Assembly (NCBI RefSeq): GCF_013201975.1
Contig: NZ_CP053845.1
Span: 372,001 to 436,000, forward strand
Length of the DNA: 64,000 nucleotides
Source: Campylobacter sp. CCUG 57310
Lineage (GTDB): Bacteria > Campylobacterota > Campylobacteria > Campylobacterales > Campylobacteraceae
Reading direction: 5' to 3'
Part shown: piece after piece, positions 1 through 8,058 of the stretch
Position numbering within the stretch: the first letter of the stretch is position 1
Layout of the letters: every line of letters starts with the position of its first letter
Notes under the pieces: model-generated
Seen by the model: the letters and a program-made list of their open reading frames with translations, nothing else
Databases searched by the model: none
What the model was told of the DNA's origin: nothing
Made by a program: the position numbers and the translations under genes

Positions 1-1
1 G

Positions 2-922
2 AGTATTAAGCAGATTGATGATGATATAGCGAATGCTAAAATTCGCGGTGATGAGCATGCTGTTGAAATTTTAAATAAAAATCTAGAAAAAGAGACTGCT
101 AAAATTTACAAAAATTTAAACGAGTATCAAAGGCTAAGCCTTGCTCGTCATCCTGATCGCCCATATGCTATAGATTATGTGCGCGGGATGATGACTGATT
201 ATTACGAAATTCACGGTGATAGGGCATTTCGTGATGATCATGCGATAGTTTGTTATATCGGATATATCGGCTTTAAAAAAGTAGTCGTTATAGGCGAACA
301 AAAGGGTCGCGGTACTAAAAATAAACTAAAAAGAAATTTCGGTATGCCTCATCCCGAAGGTTATAGAAAAGCGCTTCGTGTAGCAAAACTTGCCGAGAAA
401 TTTAGCTTGCCGATACTTTTTCTTATAGACACTCCTGGTGCGTATCCTGGAATTGCCGCCGAAGAGCGCGGACAGAGCGAAGCTATAGCTAGAAACCTCT
501 TTGAATTTGCAAATTTAAAAACTCCAATGATAGCGGTCGTAATAGGCGAAGGCGGTAGTGGCGGAGCTCTTGCAATAGGCGTAGCCGATAAACTTGCTAT
601 GATGAGAAACTCGGTATTTTCGGTTATTTCTCCTGAAGGTTGTGCAGCGATACTTTGGAATGATCCAAGCAAGCAGGAGCAAGCAACTAAGGCTATGAAG
701 ATAACCGCAGATGATCTAAAGAGCCTAAATTTGATAGATGACGTTATAGAAGAACCGCTAAATGGTGCTCATAGAGATAAAGATAGTGCCGTAAAAGCGC
801 TTGCGACATATTTTACAGATGAACTTGCTAAGCTTGAAGATCAAAGCATGGATCAAATTTTAAGCACTAGAATGAATAAAATTTTATCTGTCGGAGCTTT
901 TCAAAAAGGAAAACAAGATTAG
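2..922 (+). CDS. accA: Acetyl-CoA carboxylase carboxyltransferase subunit alpha (5' partial)
   Basis: Cytoplasmic alpha subunit of the carboxyltransferase half of acetyl-CoA carboxylase; with AccD it moves the carboxyl group from biotin to acetyl-CoA to make malonyl-CoA for fatty acid synthesis. The frame is open from base 2, so the true start is upstream of the window; 306 residues are present against about 312 usual, so only a few are missing. The N-terminal helical part is followed by the crotonase-like core with IDTPGAYPG and the glycine-rich [12 protein letters not shown] oxyanion region. An internal ATG at 179 is not the start because the homologous frame continues upstream. No linked lipid gene is visible downstream; a long phage-like gap follows. 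Confidence 0.96.
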   Translation, partial: SIKQIDDDIANAKIRGDEHAVEILNKNLEKETAKIYKNLNEYQRLSLARHPDRPYAIDYVRGMMTDYYEIHGDRAFRDDHAIVCYIGYIGFKKVVVIGEQKGRGTKNKLKRNFGMPHPEGYRKALRVAKLAEKFSLPILFLIDTPGAYPGIAAEERGQSEAIARNLFEFANLKTPMIAVVIGEGGSGGALAIGVADKLAMMRNSVFSVISPEGCAAILWNDPSKQEQATKAMKITADDLKSLNLIDDVIEEPLNGAHRDKDSAVKALATYFTDELAKLEDQSMDQILSTRMNKILSVGAFQKGKQD

Positions 923-1537
923 TATTTTGCAATAGCATATTGAAACTTTGAATTCTTAATTGCGATATATTACTTAAACCTATCAGATCAAATTTATTTT
1001 CTTAATACTATCAACTTAATTATTGTCACAAATTTCATTTTTTATAGTAATAAATTTGCTTTATGCGAATTCTTATAAAATAAAAATTTTAAGATTTATT
1101 ATAGCTTTAGTATCCTTAAATTTATTGACAGTGATCAAAGCTATTTATTTTGATATTTGTAAAAAAATATTTAAAATTTTTAATTTTTCTTTATAAACTA
1201 GAATTTAACCTATAGATATTTTTGGGCTATCTTATTAAAATCGTAAAAGTATTACAAATATAAAACTTTTTTAAATTTTTAATAGGAATAAATAAATTAA
1301 AGAAAGTCATTAACTTTTTTAGGGTATCATAAACGAAATACTTTTTAGAAAACAAAAAGTACAAGAAGCCAATTCATGTTACTAAGTAACATGAGTCGTT
1401 GTTGAAAATTAATATTACGATTTGTACTGCTTACAATGAGCTTATAGACTCTATACTACACTCTCGGTGTAATCACTACACGCCATAAAATTGATTTAGA
1501 GACTAACATTTACCTTATATGTTTAAAAAGGAATATA
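923..1537. other. Long non-coding A+T-rich gap after accA
   Basis: About 615 bases with no convincing gene on either strand. The stretch is visibly more A+T-rich than accA. It holds a perfect 9-bp inverted repeat with a one-base centre at 1375-1393 and a small hairpin TACAC/GTGTA at 1457-1471 before the HTH gene. I see no tRNA. Together with the next gaps it looks like a decayed phage or plasmid insertion between accA and the ynfA-like gene. Confidence 0.6.
1375..1393. repeat. Perfect short palindrome upstream of HTH gene
   Basis: CATGTTACT-A-AGTAACATG is a perfect 9-bp inverted repeat with a single central base. It lies about 145 bases upstream of the small HTH gene at 1538. Size and symmetry fit a dimeric repressor operator, but nothing else ties it to that protein, and a chance hairpin is possible. 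Confidence 0.4.
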
Positions 1538-1780
1538 ATGCACGGCGCAAATATAGTTAAAACTGTGTGCAAGGAACTAAATATTACACAAAGAGAGTTG
1601 GCTCAAAGATTGGGTGTTCATCAAAATATGCCTGCTAAATGGAGTAGCGGTGATGAGCCGAGTCAAATGGCTGTTAAATTTATGGAGCTTTTAATGAACT
1701 ATGAAAAAATAAAAAAACAGCTTGATAAATTTAAGCAAGGTTTTGCTTTAATAGATGAAGCCAGACAAGAAGTATTGTAA
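1538..1780 (+). CDS. Small helix-turn-helix (Cro/CI-like) protein
   Basis: An 80-residue protein whose first ~50 residues form a Cro/CI-type helix-turn-helix (NITQRELAQRLGVHQ as helices 2-3), followed by a short charged helix that could mediate dimerisation. It is preceded by AAAAAGGAATATA, a good ribosome binding site, so the ATG at 1538 is supported. Such single-domain proteins are typical phage or plasmid repressors or antitoxin-like regulators; no toxin partner lies beside it. The recognition-helix region ends in NMPAKWSSG, where many homologues have a serine-rich turn, so DNA contact is plausible but not proven. It is the only clearly intact gene of the decayed island 0.9-3.8 kb. Confidence 0.7.
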   Translation: MHGANIVKTVCKELNITQRELAQRLGVHQNMPAKWSSGDEPSQMAVKFMELLMNYEKIKKQLDKFKQGFALIDEARQEVL

Positions 1781-2642
1781 TTATCTTTCTTTATACTTAA
1801 TACTATCTTTTTGTAATCAATAAGTTAAGTTTTATATAGATTTTAATTTTACACATAAAAGTTATATAAATACTTGACTTATATTCTTTAAAACTATATA
1901 ATACTTCAAATAAATTACCTAAAAAGTATAAACAATGTATAATTTGTTAGCATTAATAAGTTTCAAGCTTTTAAATTTTTAAAGTTGTTGCATGAAGGCA
2001 AAATATTACTACTCTATCAGAAATTATTTAATACAAGAAAAGAGTATATTTGCTATTGCTAAAATATTTGAATAAAACAAATTAAAAAGGTTTTATTTGA
2101 TTATTAAAAATTGTACAAATATGCTTTTAAGACAAATTTAATTTTAAGGCAATGTTATTGAAAAAATGACTTTATTGTGTGGTTAAACTACTTTTCAAAC
2201 AAACTGTTTATTCGTTGCAATTAAAATTAAAAAGTAGTATTTATATTTTTTTGAATACTTGAAACGGGAGAAGGTGTTTAAAAATAGCTTTATATCAACT
2301 CAAAGAGAAAATTTTATTAAGATAGTAAAACGAAAAACATTCAGTAAGCAAAGCAAGATAAATAAAATTTAAAGGATTTAAATGTATAAATACTTCTAAA
2401 ATGCGAGTTTAAAAAAAGGGAGAAGACAAATATTCAATTTGACGAGCAGGTCAAATTTCAAATTAGAGCCAAATAAAATAAAGCAATCGATTTGAATTTA
2501 AACAAAAAGCTAGGCATTTCGCAAGATGATACTACAGTCTAAATCCGACATTACTTTTATAAAATTTATAAAAAAGGAGCTTAATATAATGTAGAATAAT
2601 TTTAATTTTATTAACATATTTTTAAATTATTAAGGAGAAGGG
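1781..2642. other. Decayed A+T-rich island segment
   Basis: About 860 bases with no intact gene. From about 2435 to 2584 one forward frame reads like a former coding region (NKKLGISQDD, then RHYFYKIYKK) but is broken by in-frame stops; it is listed separately. The rest is low-complexity A+T-rich sequence with no recognisable structure. Confidence 0.55.
2435..2584 (+). pseudogene. Degenerate coding fragment, phage-like
   Basis: One forward frame reads FDEQVKFQIRAK, stop, NKAIDLNLNKKLGISQDD, a second stop, then IRHYFYKIYKKGA and a final TAA. The KKLGISQDD stretch resembles the helix-turn-helix of phage regulators, but I cannot assign a family. Two in-frame TAA codons and the absence of a start make expression as one protein impossible. 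It lies between the HTH gene and the YopX-type gene and suits a decaying prophage remnant. The reading could be chance in A+T-rich DNA. Confidence 0.3.
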
Positions 2643-3056
2643 ATGAAAGAGATTAAATTTAGAATATGAATAAAAAATGAAAATAAAATGATAAAAATCA
2701 GCTTTGATAATAAAACTGCTAAAAATCAAGTTGTACCTAATAAAAGCAATAAAATTTATGGGCTTGATGATATCGAACTTATGCATTACACGGGCTTTAA
2801 GGATAAAAATGGAATCGAAATTTATGAAGGAGATATAGTTGAATTAAGTAGGTGTGATAACAACTATTGTAGTCTTAAGTCTGGAGAGTTTGGAATAGTT
2901 AGGTTTAAGTTTGGAAAAATGATGATAGAGCCTGAAAATATGAAGAGCTGTTGTTGTTTGATGGGTAATTTTAGCAATTGCTTAGTGGTCGGTAATATCT
3001 ACGAGAATAAAGAATTGTTAAGATGTGTAAAAGCTCGGCAAAACAAGAAGTCGTGA
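2643..3056 (+). pseudogene. YopX-type phage protein with premature TGA at codon 9
   Basis: The downstream part matches the YopX family found in phages: an MHYTGFKDKNGIEIYEGDIV block and a C-terminal VVGNIYEN. Family members normally begin M(R/K)EIKFR-W-. Here a strong ribosome binding site (AAGGAGAAGGG) precedes an ATG at 2643 reading MKEIKFRI, then TGA at 2667-2669, where TGG (Trp) is expected, and the same frame continues into the family sequence. An ATG at 2688 could reinitiate to give 122 residues but has no Shine-Dalgarno. I therefore call it a pseudogene or a truncated gene. YopX function is unknown; the family occurs in phage early regions. Confidence 0.65.
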
Positions 3057-3776
3057 AAGTATAACATATATAGAAACTTTATTTTATTAACAAAAGGACT
3101 GTATATGCTTTAATCTTATGTAAACTGATTTAAATTTATATTACAAGAAGCTATAAAAAGTGCTTTAATATTTTATGAAAAAGTTAGTTTTAGGGCTTGT
3201 AAGTATTTAAAATTTAGAGTAAGAATGCTTGTAAAAAATTGCATCTAGTGTTTTTGAAATATAAAATAATCTAAAAATGGTTGCTTGTATTAAGAATTTT
3301 AAAATAAATTTATATTTATTTTAAAAAATAAAATTGCTCGTTTGGAAGATATGATCTATTTTTTGAAAGAAGCAAATTTAATAAAGCTTTAATAGTTATT
3401 TAAAGATAAAGTAAAACCTTCAAAGTTTAAATAATTACAATATATCAAGTACCATTTTGCTATATCTGTTAGGAGGGTTGATTTATTTAATATATGCTTA
3501 AATTTAAAATATGTATTGTCGCTAAATATAAAAAATACGGTATATTAAATTTCAAAAAAGAAAACTTTAAAGCTGAGACATGAAGGCCTTAAGGGTTTTA
3601 AAAAATAAATTTAAGTAATTTTACAGAGATAAGCTGGTTGTAAAAGCCTGTAAACAAAGATATAGCTCCCGAGCTTATCGGAAAAGCTCTGCATAAAGGA
3701 TACAATGCAAGCGCTACGTTTTTCGTAAAAGATAGATAAATTTAAAAGCAAAATTTGAGCGCGATGAAATTTGCGC
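3057..3776. other. Non-coding end of the decayed island
   Basis: About 720 bases without an intact gene. Most is low-complexity A+T-rich DNA. Near its right end, 3650-3739, one forward frame gives a plausible protein C-terminus (separate entry). I see no integrase, tRNA or attachment repeat that would define the island boundary. Confidence 0.5.
3650..3739 (+). pseudogene. Orphan C-terminal coding fragment
   Basis: From 3650 the frame reads VNKDIAPELIGKALHKGY, continues NASATFFVKDR, and ends at TAA 3737-3739. Composition is protein-like and more G+C-rich than the surrounding island, as in chromosomal genes. Upstream, the same frame is closed by TAA at 3641, while another frame reads DKLVVKA directly before it, suggesting a frameshifted or deleted gene of which only the tail survives. 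I do not recognise the family. It may mark the junction of the inserted island with older chromosomal DNA. Confidence 0.35.
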
Positions 3777-4106
3777 TTAGGCTAGCTTGTTGCCAAAGTA
3801 TATAATTCCCACTCCTAAGATCACAAAGGCTAGCCCTATGATGTCAAATCTGTTCATCATCTCTTTTTCCACAAATACCATCCATAGAAACGAAGATAGT
3901 ATGTAAATGCCGCCGTATATGGCATAAATTCTGCCCGCAGCTTCAAGGTCGATTTTAGTTAGGATGTAGGCAAATAGTATGAGTGAGATTAGTCCTGCTC
4001 CGAGCCAAACAGGAGATTTTGCAAGTCTAAAATATAGCCAAAATGAAAAACAGCCAAAAATTTCAAAAAATGACGCAGCTAAAAATAGATAGATGTTTGT
4101 TATCAC
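3777..4106 (-). CDS. YnfA family (UPF0060) four-helix membrane protein
   Basis: A 109-residue inner-membrane protein with four predicted transmembrane helices and the family signature AGRIYAIYGGIYI, FLWMVFVE and GLAFVILGVGIIYFG. UPF0060/YnfA proteins are structurally related to small multidrug resistance transporters, but the substrate is uncertain. It ends at the convergent edge of the decayed island and faces the same way as petABC, whose terminator hairpin lies about 100 bases upstream of its start, so it is probably transcribed separately. Length is normal for the family. Confidence 0.85.
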   Translation of the reverse strand: MITNIYLFLAASFFEIFGCFSFWLYFRLAKSPVWLGAGLISLILFAYILTKIDLEAAGRIYAIYGGIYILSSFLWMVFVEKEMMNRFDIIGLAFVILGVGIIYFGNKLA

Positions 4107-4189
4107 GAGTTGCCTTTGTCTAAAATTTGAGCGAATTATATCAGAAATTTGGATAAATTTTGATAGTTAAAATCAGATAATGAAGTTGA

Positions 4190-4222
4190 TTAAAAAGAGA
4201 AAAGAGCCTAAAATAGGCTCTT
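4190..4222 (-). terminator. Rho-independent terminator of petABC
   Basis: AAGAGCCTA at 4202-4210 and TAGGCTCTT at 4214-4222 form a perfect 9-bp stem with a three-base loop. On the minus strand it is followed by TTCTCTTTTTAA. It begins six bases after the petC stop codon. Confidence 0.85.
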
Positions 4223-4227
4223 AAATT

Positions 4228-5256
4228 TTAGTGAAGCTCGCTCCAAACTTTGCGTTTCCACAGCCAGCCAAATATTCCAAAGATTAGGAAGTATATCATT
4301 ATGTAAATTCCCAAACTCTCTCTTTCGGCTTTTTTCTCATCGCCCGCTTTTTGCATATAAGCTACGACTTGCTCTTCGGCCTTTTTGTTTAGACCGACTC
4401 TTGGCATAGCTGTGCCAGGAAGCATTTTTTGTGTGTCGTTGATAAATTTATGCAAATAATCAGCGCCCTTTGAGCGTATCATCATAGATAGATCAGGTGG
4501 GTTTGACCCCATGTATTCGGCTAAATTTACGCGGTTTGTAAAGACGTATTGTTTTTCGTATTTCATGTCGTGACATCTTTGGCAAGAGTCTGCAAATACT
4601 TTCTCATCACTTACCTCTTTTGGCGCTACTGACTTAAGATATGCAACCATATCGGCAAGCTCTTGGTTTATGTCTTCACCGCCCGCTCCGAAAAATGCAG
4701 GCATCGGATAAGGATTTTCGTCATTAAATTTATGCTTTAGTTTTAGCGCTATATTTGGATTTTTTATGACCGCTGCAAGGAAAGCGTCATCATATAGATA
4801 TCCCGCAGTGCTTAGATCAGGCGGAACCACCTTATAAGCTTCGCTTGCACTTGCATTATCCATAGGAGCAGGCATACCCGCAGCCTCAAGTCCGTGACAA
4901 CCCGCACAGCCTGCATTCATAAATACTTCTGCACCTTTTTCGGCGTTGCCTTTTTTGAAGTCTATAGCGCCTATTTCAGCCCAGAAAGTTTTATACTCTT
5001 CAAGAGAATCTTTCGCCTCTTGCAGATCTTTTTCCGCATTTTTTATCTTAGCTGTCTCTCCAAGCTTTTTTGCGCTCTCTAAATCAGCCTCTCTTTTACT
5101 AACTACTACTTCAGCTTGCTTTACGTCGCCCTCGGCAAAGTTGTAATTAACAGGATCTACTTTAGGATGCATGATCGAGTGAGCGTAAGGCTCAATGCCC
5201 CAGTATGTTATCAGTGATAGAACAACAACAACTATAAGAATTTTTAGCTCTCTCAT
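4228..5256 (-). CDS. petC: Cytochrome bc1 complex di-heme cytochrome c subunit
   Basis: Membrane-anchored periplasmic cytochrome c of the quinol:cytochrome c reductase. Two CXXCH haem sites are visible, CAGCH at residues 117-121 and CQRCH at 225-229, with candidate axial methionines in MPAFFG and MPRVG. An N-terminal membrane helix (about 5-20) and a C-terminal one (about 318-335) anchor it. Residues ~43-92 form a charged heptad-like helix. The 342-residue di-haem layout is the epsilonproteobacterial type, different from mono-haem mitochondrial cytochrome c1. It overlaps the petB stop by four bases (ATGA), so translation is coupled, and a strong terminator follows. C. jejuni has the same petABC operon (Cj1186c-1184c). 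Confidence 0.93.
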   Translation of the reverse strand: MRELKILIVVVVLSLITYWGIEPYAHSIMHPKVDPVNYNFAEGDVKQAEVVVSKREADLESAKKLGETAKIKNAEKDLQEAKDSLEEYKTFWAEIGAIDFKKGNAEKGAEVFMNAGCAGCHGLEAAGMPAPMDNASASEAYKVVPPDLSTAGYLYDDAFLAAVIKNPNIALKLKHKFNDENPYPMPAFFGAGGEDINQELADMVAYLKSVAPKEVSDEKVFADSCQRCHDMKYEKQYVFTNRVNLAEYMGSNPPDLSMMIRSKGADYLHKFINDTQKMLPGTAMPRVGLNKKAEEQVVAYMQKAGDEKKAERESLGIYIMIYFLIFGIFGWLWKRKVWSELH

Positions 5257-6518
5257 TTGCCACCCCTTTTCTTTTCAAGCGTAGTTATGATAGGTAGTAC
5301 CACAAGAAGCAAGATAAAGAATGTAATCGTTGAGTAAAATCCTATCCATGAATTTGAAATTCCCATTGTAACTCCGTCTGCGGGAAGCTTTCCAAATATC
5401 GTAAGAACTATCATATCAATCACTAGTAGCCAGAACCATACGAAAAAGCCTTTTCTCTCGTGCGCAGGAGCAACAACGTCGCTTCTATCGTATATCGGCA
5501 TGAAAAATAGCGCGATACCTGCAAATGCAAACGCGATAAGACCGATATTGTAAGCAGAGAAGCCAAATATATCAAAGAAAAATCCGCGTAAAATTTCATA
5601 TTGCCACAAGAAATACCACTCAGGATAGATGTGTGGTGGAGTTTTTAGTGGGTTGCCCGGCTCAAAGTTGATCGGATCCATCGCGAAGTTGAAATGAAAG
5701 CACACAAGATAGAAGAAAAAGATCATGAAAAATCCGATATACATGAAGTCTTTTGCTAAAAATCCCGGCCAGAAAGGTATAACCTTCGCGTTTGCTTTAT
5801 CGCCTTTTAGATATTTTTCAGCCTCTATGTCAAAGTCTATCTCCTCGCCTGTTTCGTTGTTTACGTGAGGAATTCTAAGCGTATAGAAGTGAAGCGCTAT
5901 AACAGCGATCAAAACAAGCGGAAGTAAGCATACGTGAAGCATGAAAAAGCGTGTTAGAGTCGAGTCGCTAACCGCATAGTCGCCTCTTATCCACTCAACT
6001 ACGGCATCTCCTATAACAGGAATTCCGCCAAATAGGTTTGTGATAACCATCGCCGCCCAGTAGCTCATTTGTCCCCAAGGAAGCATATATCCGCTAAAAG
6101 CTTCGGCTGAAAATAGTATGAAAAGCAACATACCGCTTACCCAGATAAGCTCTCTTCCTTTTTTATATGAACCGTAATAAATCGCAGTAAATGTGTGAAT
6201 GTAGATGATTAAAAAGATAACAGATGCCGCAACTGCGTGTATATGTCGCCATAGCCAGCCATACTCGACCTCTTTCATGATAGTGTAGTTTACGCTGTCA
6301 AAGGCTAAATTTATATCAGGCTTGTAATACATCATAAGCAAAAAGCCCGTTACCAAAAGCAATACAAAAAGCGTTGTAAGAATAACGCCCATAGCCCACA
6401 AGAAATTTATGTTTTTCGGTATCCAGTACTCGCTAACTAGCACTTTCATCATTTTATTAAGCGCTATTCTTTGATCTAGCCAGTCGATTATCCCTGTTGA
6501 TTTACGAATTTGTGCCAT
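5253..6518 (-). CDS. petB: Cytochrome b subunit of the bc1 complex
   Basis: Quinol-oxidising cytochrome b, 421 residues, with about eight to nine membrane helices. Haem-ligand histidines are visible in WLWRHIHAVAAS and the following HTFTA helix, and in MLHVCLLPLVLIAVIALHFY. The quinol-site motif is present as HIYPEWYFLWQYEIL, a standard PEWY. A soluble loop rich in charge (residues ~225-250) precedes the last helices. The gene lies nine bases downstream of petA and overlaps petC by four bases. It passes electrons from menaquinol towards cytochrome c and the terminal oxidase, contributing to proton motive force. Confidence 0.95.
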   Translation of the reverse strand: MAQIRKSTGIIDWLDQRIALNKMMKVLVSEYWIPKNINFLWAMGVILTTLFVLLLVTGFLLMMYYKPDINLAFDSVNYTIMKEVEYGWLWRHIHAVAASVIFLIIYIHTFTAIYYGSYKKGRELIWVSGMLLFILFSAEAFSGYMLPWGQMSYWAAMVITNLFGGIPVIGDAVVEWIRGDYAVSDSTLTRFFMLHVCLLPLVLIAVIALHFYTLRIPHVNNETGEEIDFDIEAEKYLKGDKANAKVIPFWPGFLAKDFMYIGFFMIFFFYLVCFHFNFAMDPINFEPGNPLKTPPHIYPEWYFLWQYEILRGFFFDIFGFSAYNIGLIAFAFAGIALFFMPIYDRSDVVAPAHERKGFFVWFWLLVIDMIVLTIFGKLPADGVTMGISNSWIGFYSTITFFILLLVVLPIITTLEKKRGGK

Positions 6519-6527
6519 ATTTCCCTC

Positions 6528-7031
6528 CTATGCCTGAGCTACAAGTTTTTCATACTCAGGACCCGTTTCGCCAAGTACTAGCTTGGTCCCGTCTATCTTA
6601 AACGGCGGTATATCAAGAGGTCTTGGAGGAGGACCAAAGGTGTTGATACCGTCTACGTTAAATTCTCCCGCGTGACAGGCGCAGATAAAGACTTGCTTGC
6701 TTGCTCTCCACTCAGGAATACAGCCAAGATGGGTGCAAAGTGCTATGGCTACTATATATCTTGAATCCCCGACTACTACGTCTCTTTTGTCGTTAGCAGG
6801 CATATTTGCATCTTTTTTTAGAATAAAGATAGGTTTTTTACGCCATTCGATTTGGCGCATTTCACCGTCTTTCATGGGACTAAGATCTACGGTAGTAAAT
6901 CCTGCCGCTTTTACGCTCGGGAGCGGATCCCAAGTTTTTTTGACGGCTACAAGCGAAAAAGCACCGCCTACGGCAGCAACCGCACCGAATGCCAATCCGA
7001 TAAAATTCCGTCTGTCTTGTGTTACGGACAT
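6528..7031 (-). CDS. petA: Rieske iron-sulfur subunit of the bc1 complex
   Basis: A 167-residue Rieske 2Fe-2S protein. Cluster-binding motifs CTHLGC (99-104) and CACHAG (117-122) are both intact, followed by the GPPPRPL proline loop. The N-terminus carries a twin-arginine type sequence, DRRNFIG, in front of a hydrophobic anchor, fitting Tat export with the signal kept as membrane anchor. It is the first gene of petABC. The start is supported by GGAAA shortly upstream, and TATAAT on the minus strand at 7062-7067 gives a likely -10 element. Confidence 0.95.
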   Translation of the reverse strand: MSVTQDRRNFIGLAFGAVAAVGGAFSLVAVKKTWDPLPSVKAAGFTTVDLSPMKDGEMRQIEWRKKPIFILKKDANMPANDKRDVVVGDSRYIVAIALCTHLGCIPEWRASKQVFICACHAGEFNVDGINTFGPPPRPLDIPPFKIDGTKLVLGETGPEYEKLVAQA

Positions 7032-7061
7032 TATTTTCCTTTCTTATAATAATTTTTAGCT

Positions 7062-7067
7062 ATTATA
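7062..7067 (-). promoter_or_regulatory. Probable -10 box of petABC
   Basis: On the minus strand TATAAT in the context AAAGATATAATAG lies about 31 bases upstream of the petA start. In Campylobacter the -35 element is poorly conserved, so the -10 hexamer is the main visible signal. Confidence 0.5.
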
Positions 7068-7227
7068 TCTTTTAAAGTTTAAAACTTTATTTTATGAACT
7101 AAAGATAAAAATATTTTTAAATTTGATTAAGAATTTATTAATGAATAATAATATTTTTTATCAAGATGGTGCATTTGTATTGAAATTTTAGTAAGTATAA
7201 TTTTATGATAGGCTAAATTTACAAAAT

Positions 7228-7263
7228 CCAAATTTCGACCAAGCAAATTTAGCCGAAATTTGG
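7228..7263 (-). terminator. Hairpin after the DUF4198 gene
   Basis: CCAAATTTCG at 7228-7237 and CGAAATTTGG at 7254-7263 form a perfect 10-bp inverted repeat with a 16-base loop, followed on the minus strand by ATTTTG. It lies just past the stop of the 7282-8040 gene and probably ends the receptor/DUF4198 transcript. Confidence 0.55.
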
Positions 7264-7281
7264 CGGTTAAGATTTATAAAT

Positions 7282-8040
7282 TTACTTTATCTCAAAAGTA
7301 AAAGAGGCGATTATAAGCTCATCATCACATATATTTTTGTCCTCAAAGCCGAATTTGTGAGTGGCTTTTAGTATCCACTTTCCTTTTTTAAGCGCTAAGA
7401 CTTCCGTTTCGCCTTTTAGATCCGTTGTAGCGTAAAATGCACTTTTATCTTTTAAAAATCCCTCAAGCGTTCCTTCAATCTTTGCTGTTTTTAAAGGTTT
7501 TCCTTCAAATAAGACTTTTATTTTAAACGGTTTGTCCACTTTGAAATTCGCAGGATTTTCAAGCGGGATTATTTCAAGGCGTTGCCCTGCAGGCTTGGTT
7601 ACAAATTCATCTTTTGAACTTCCTATATTTATCACGCTTTTTGCAGGCAAACTAGCGTGTAAGCAGTATTTTGGATTTTTTACGTTTTGTTTTGTGCCGT
7701 CGTCATGCCAGTTTCCATCTTCGTCTTGAGTTAAAAAAGTAGGCATAAATTCGCCTAATAACAAGTAACTTCCCTCTTTAAGCTTATCTCCTTCATAGTG
7801 GTAGCTTTCGCCTGTTTGTTTTAGCTCTATCTTGCTGCTGTCTTTTTTCATTATGACTAAAGGGGCAAATGATTTTTGTTTATTTTTAGGAATCTCTTCA
7901 TACTTTGGGAAATCATGCCCAAACCCGATATCTGCAGTAAATTTATCGCCGTTTTGTCCAAATACCCAAACATCATGAGCCAAAGCAGAGTTTGTAATCA
8001 TAAATGCGGTAAAAATGGATAAAATTTTAATCGTTTTCAT
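7282..8040 (-). CDS. DUF4198 periplasmic protein next to TonB receptor
   Basis: A 252-residue exported protein with a signal peptide ending near NSALA-HDVWVFG. DUF4198 proteins are periplasmic or membrane-linked and are often encoded with metal (Ni, Co, Fe) uptake genes; the molecular role is not established. The body is beta-rich, with HDVWVFGQNGDKFTADIG followed by YHYEGDKLKEGSYLLLGE and a C-terminal domain with KGKWILKATHKFGFEDKN. It lies 18 bases downstream of the TonB-dependent receptor and is surely cotranscribed with it, suggesting a part in handling the imported metal complex. It is clearly paralogous to the protein at 30956-31711 (shared HD-W-VG, YHYEG and PTF-T-D-DG-WH-DGT blocks). 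Confidence 0.8.
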   Translation of the reverse strand: MKTIKILSIFTAFMITNSALAHDVWVFGQNGDKFTADIGFGHDFPKYEEIPKNKQKSFAPLVIMKKDSSKIELKQTGESYHYEGDKLKEGSYLLLGEFMPTFLTQDEDGNWHDDGTKQNVKNPKYCLHASLPAKSVINIGSSKDEFVTKPAGQRLEIIPLENPANFKVDKPFKIKVLFEGKPLKTAKIEGTLEGFLKDKSAFYATTDLKGETEVLALKKGKWILKATHKFGFEDKNICDDELIIASFTFEIK

Positions 8041-8058
8041 AAATTCTCCTTTGTAAAT

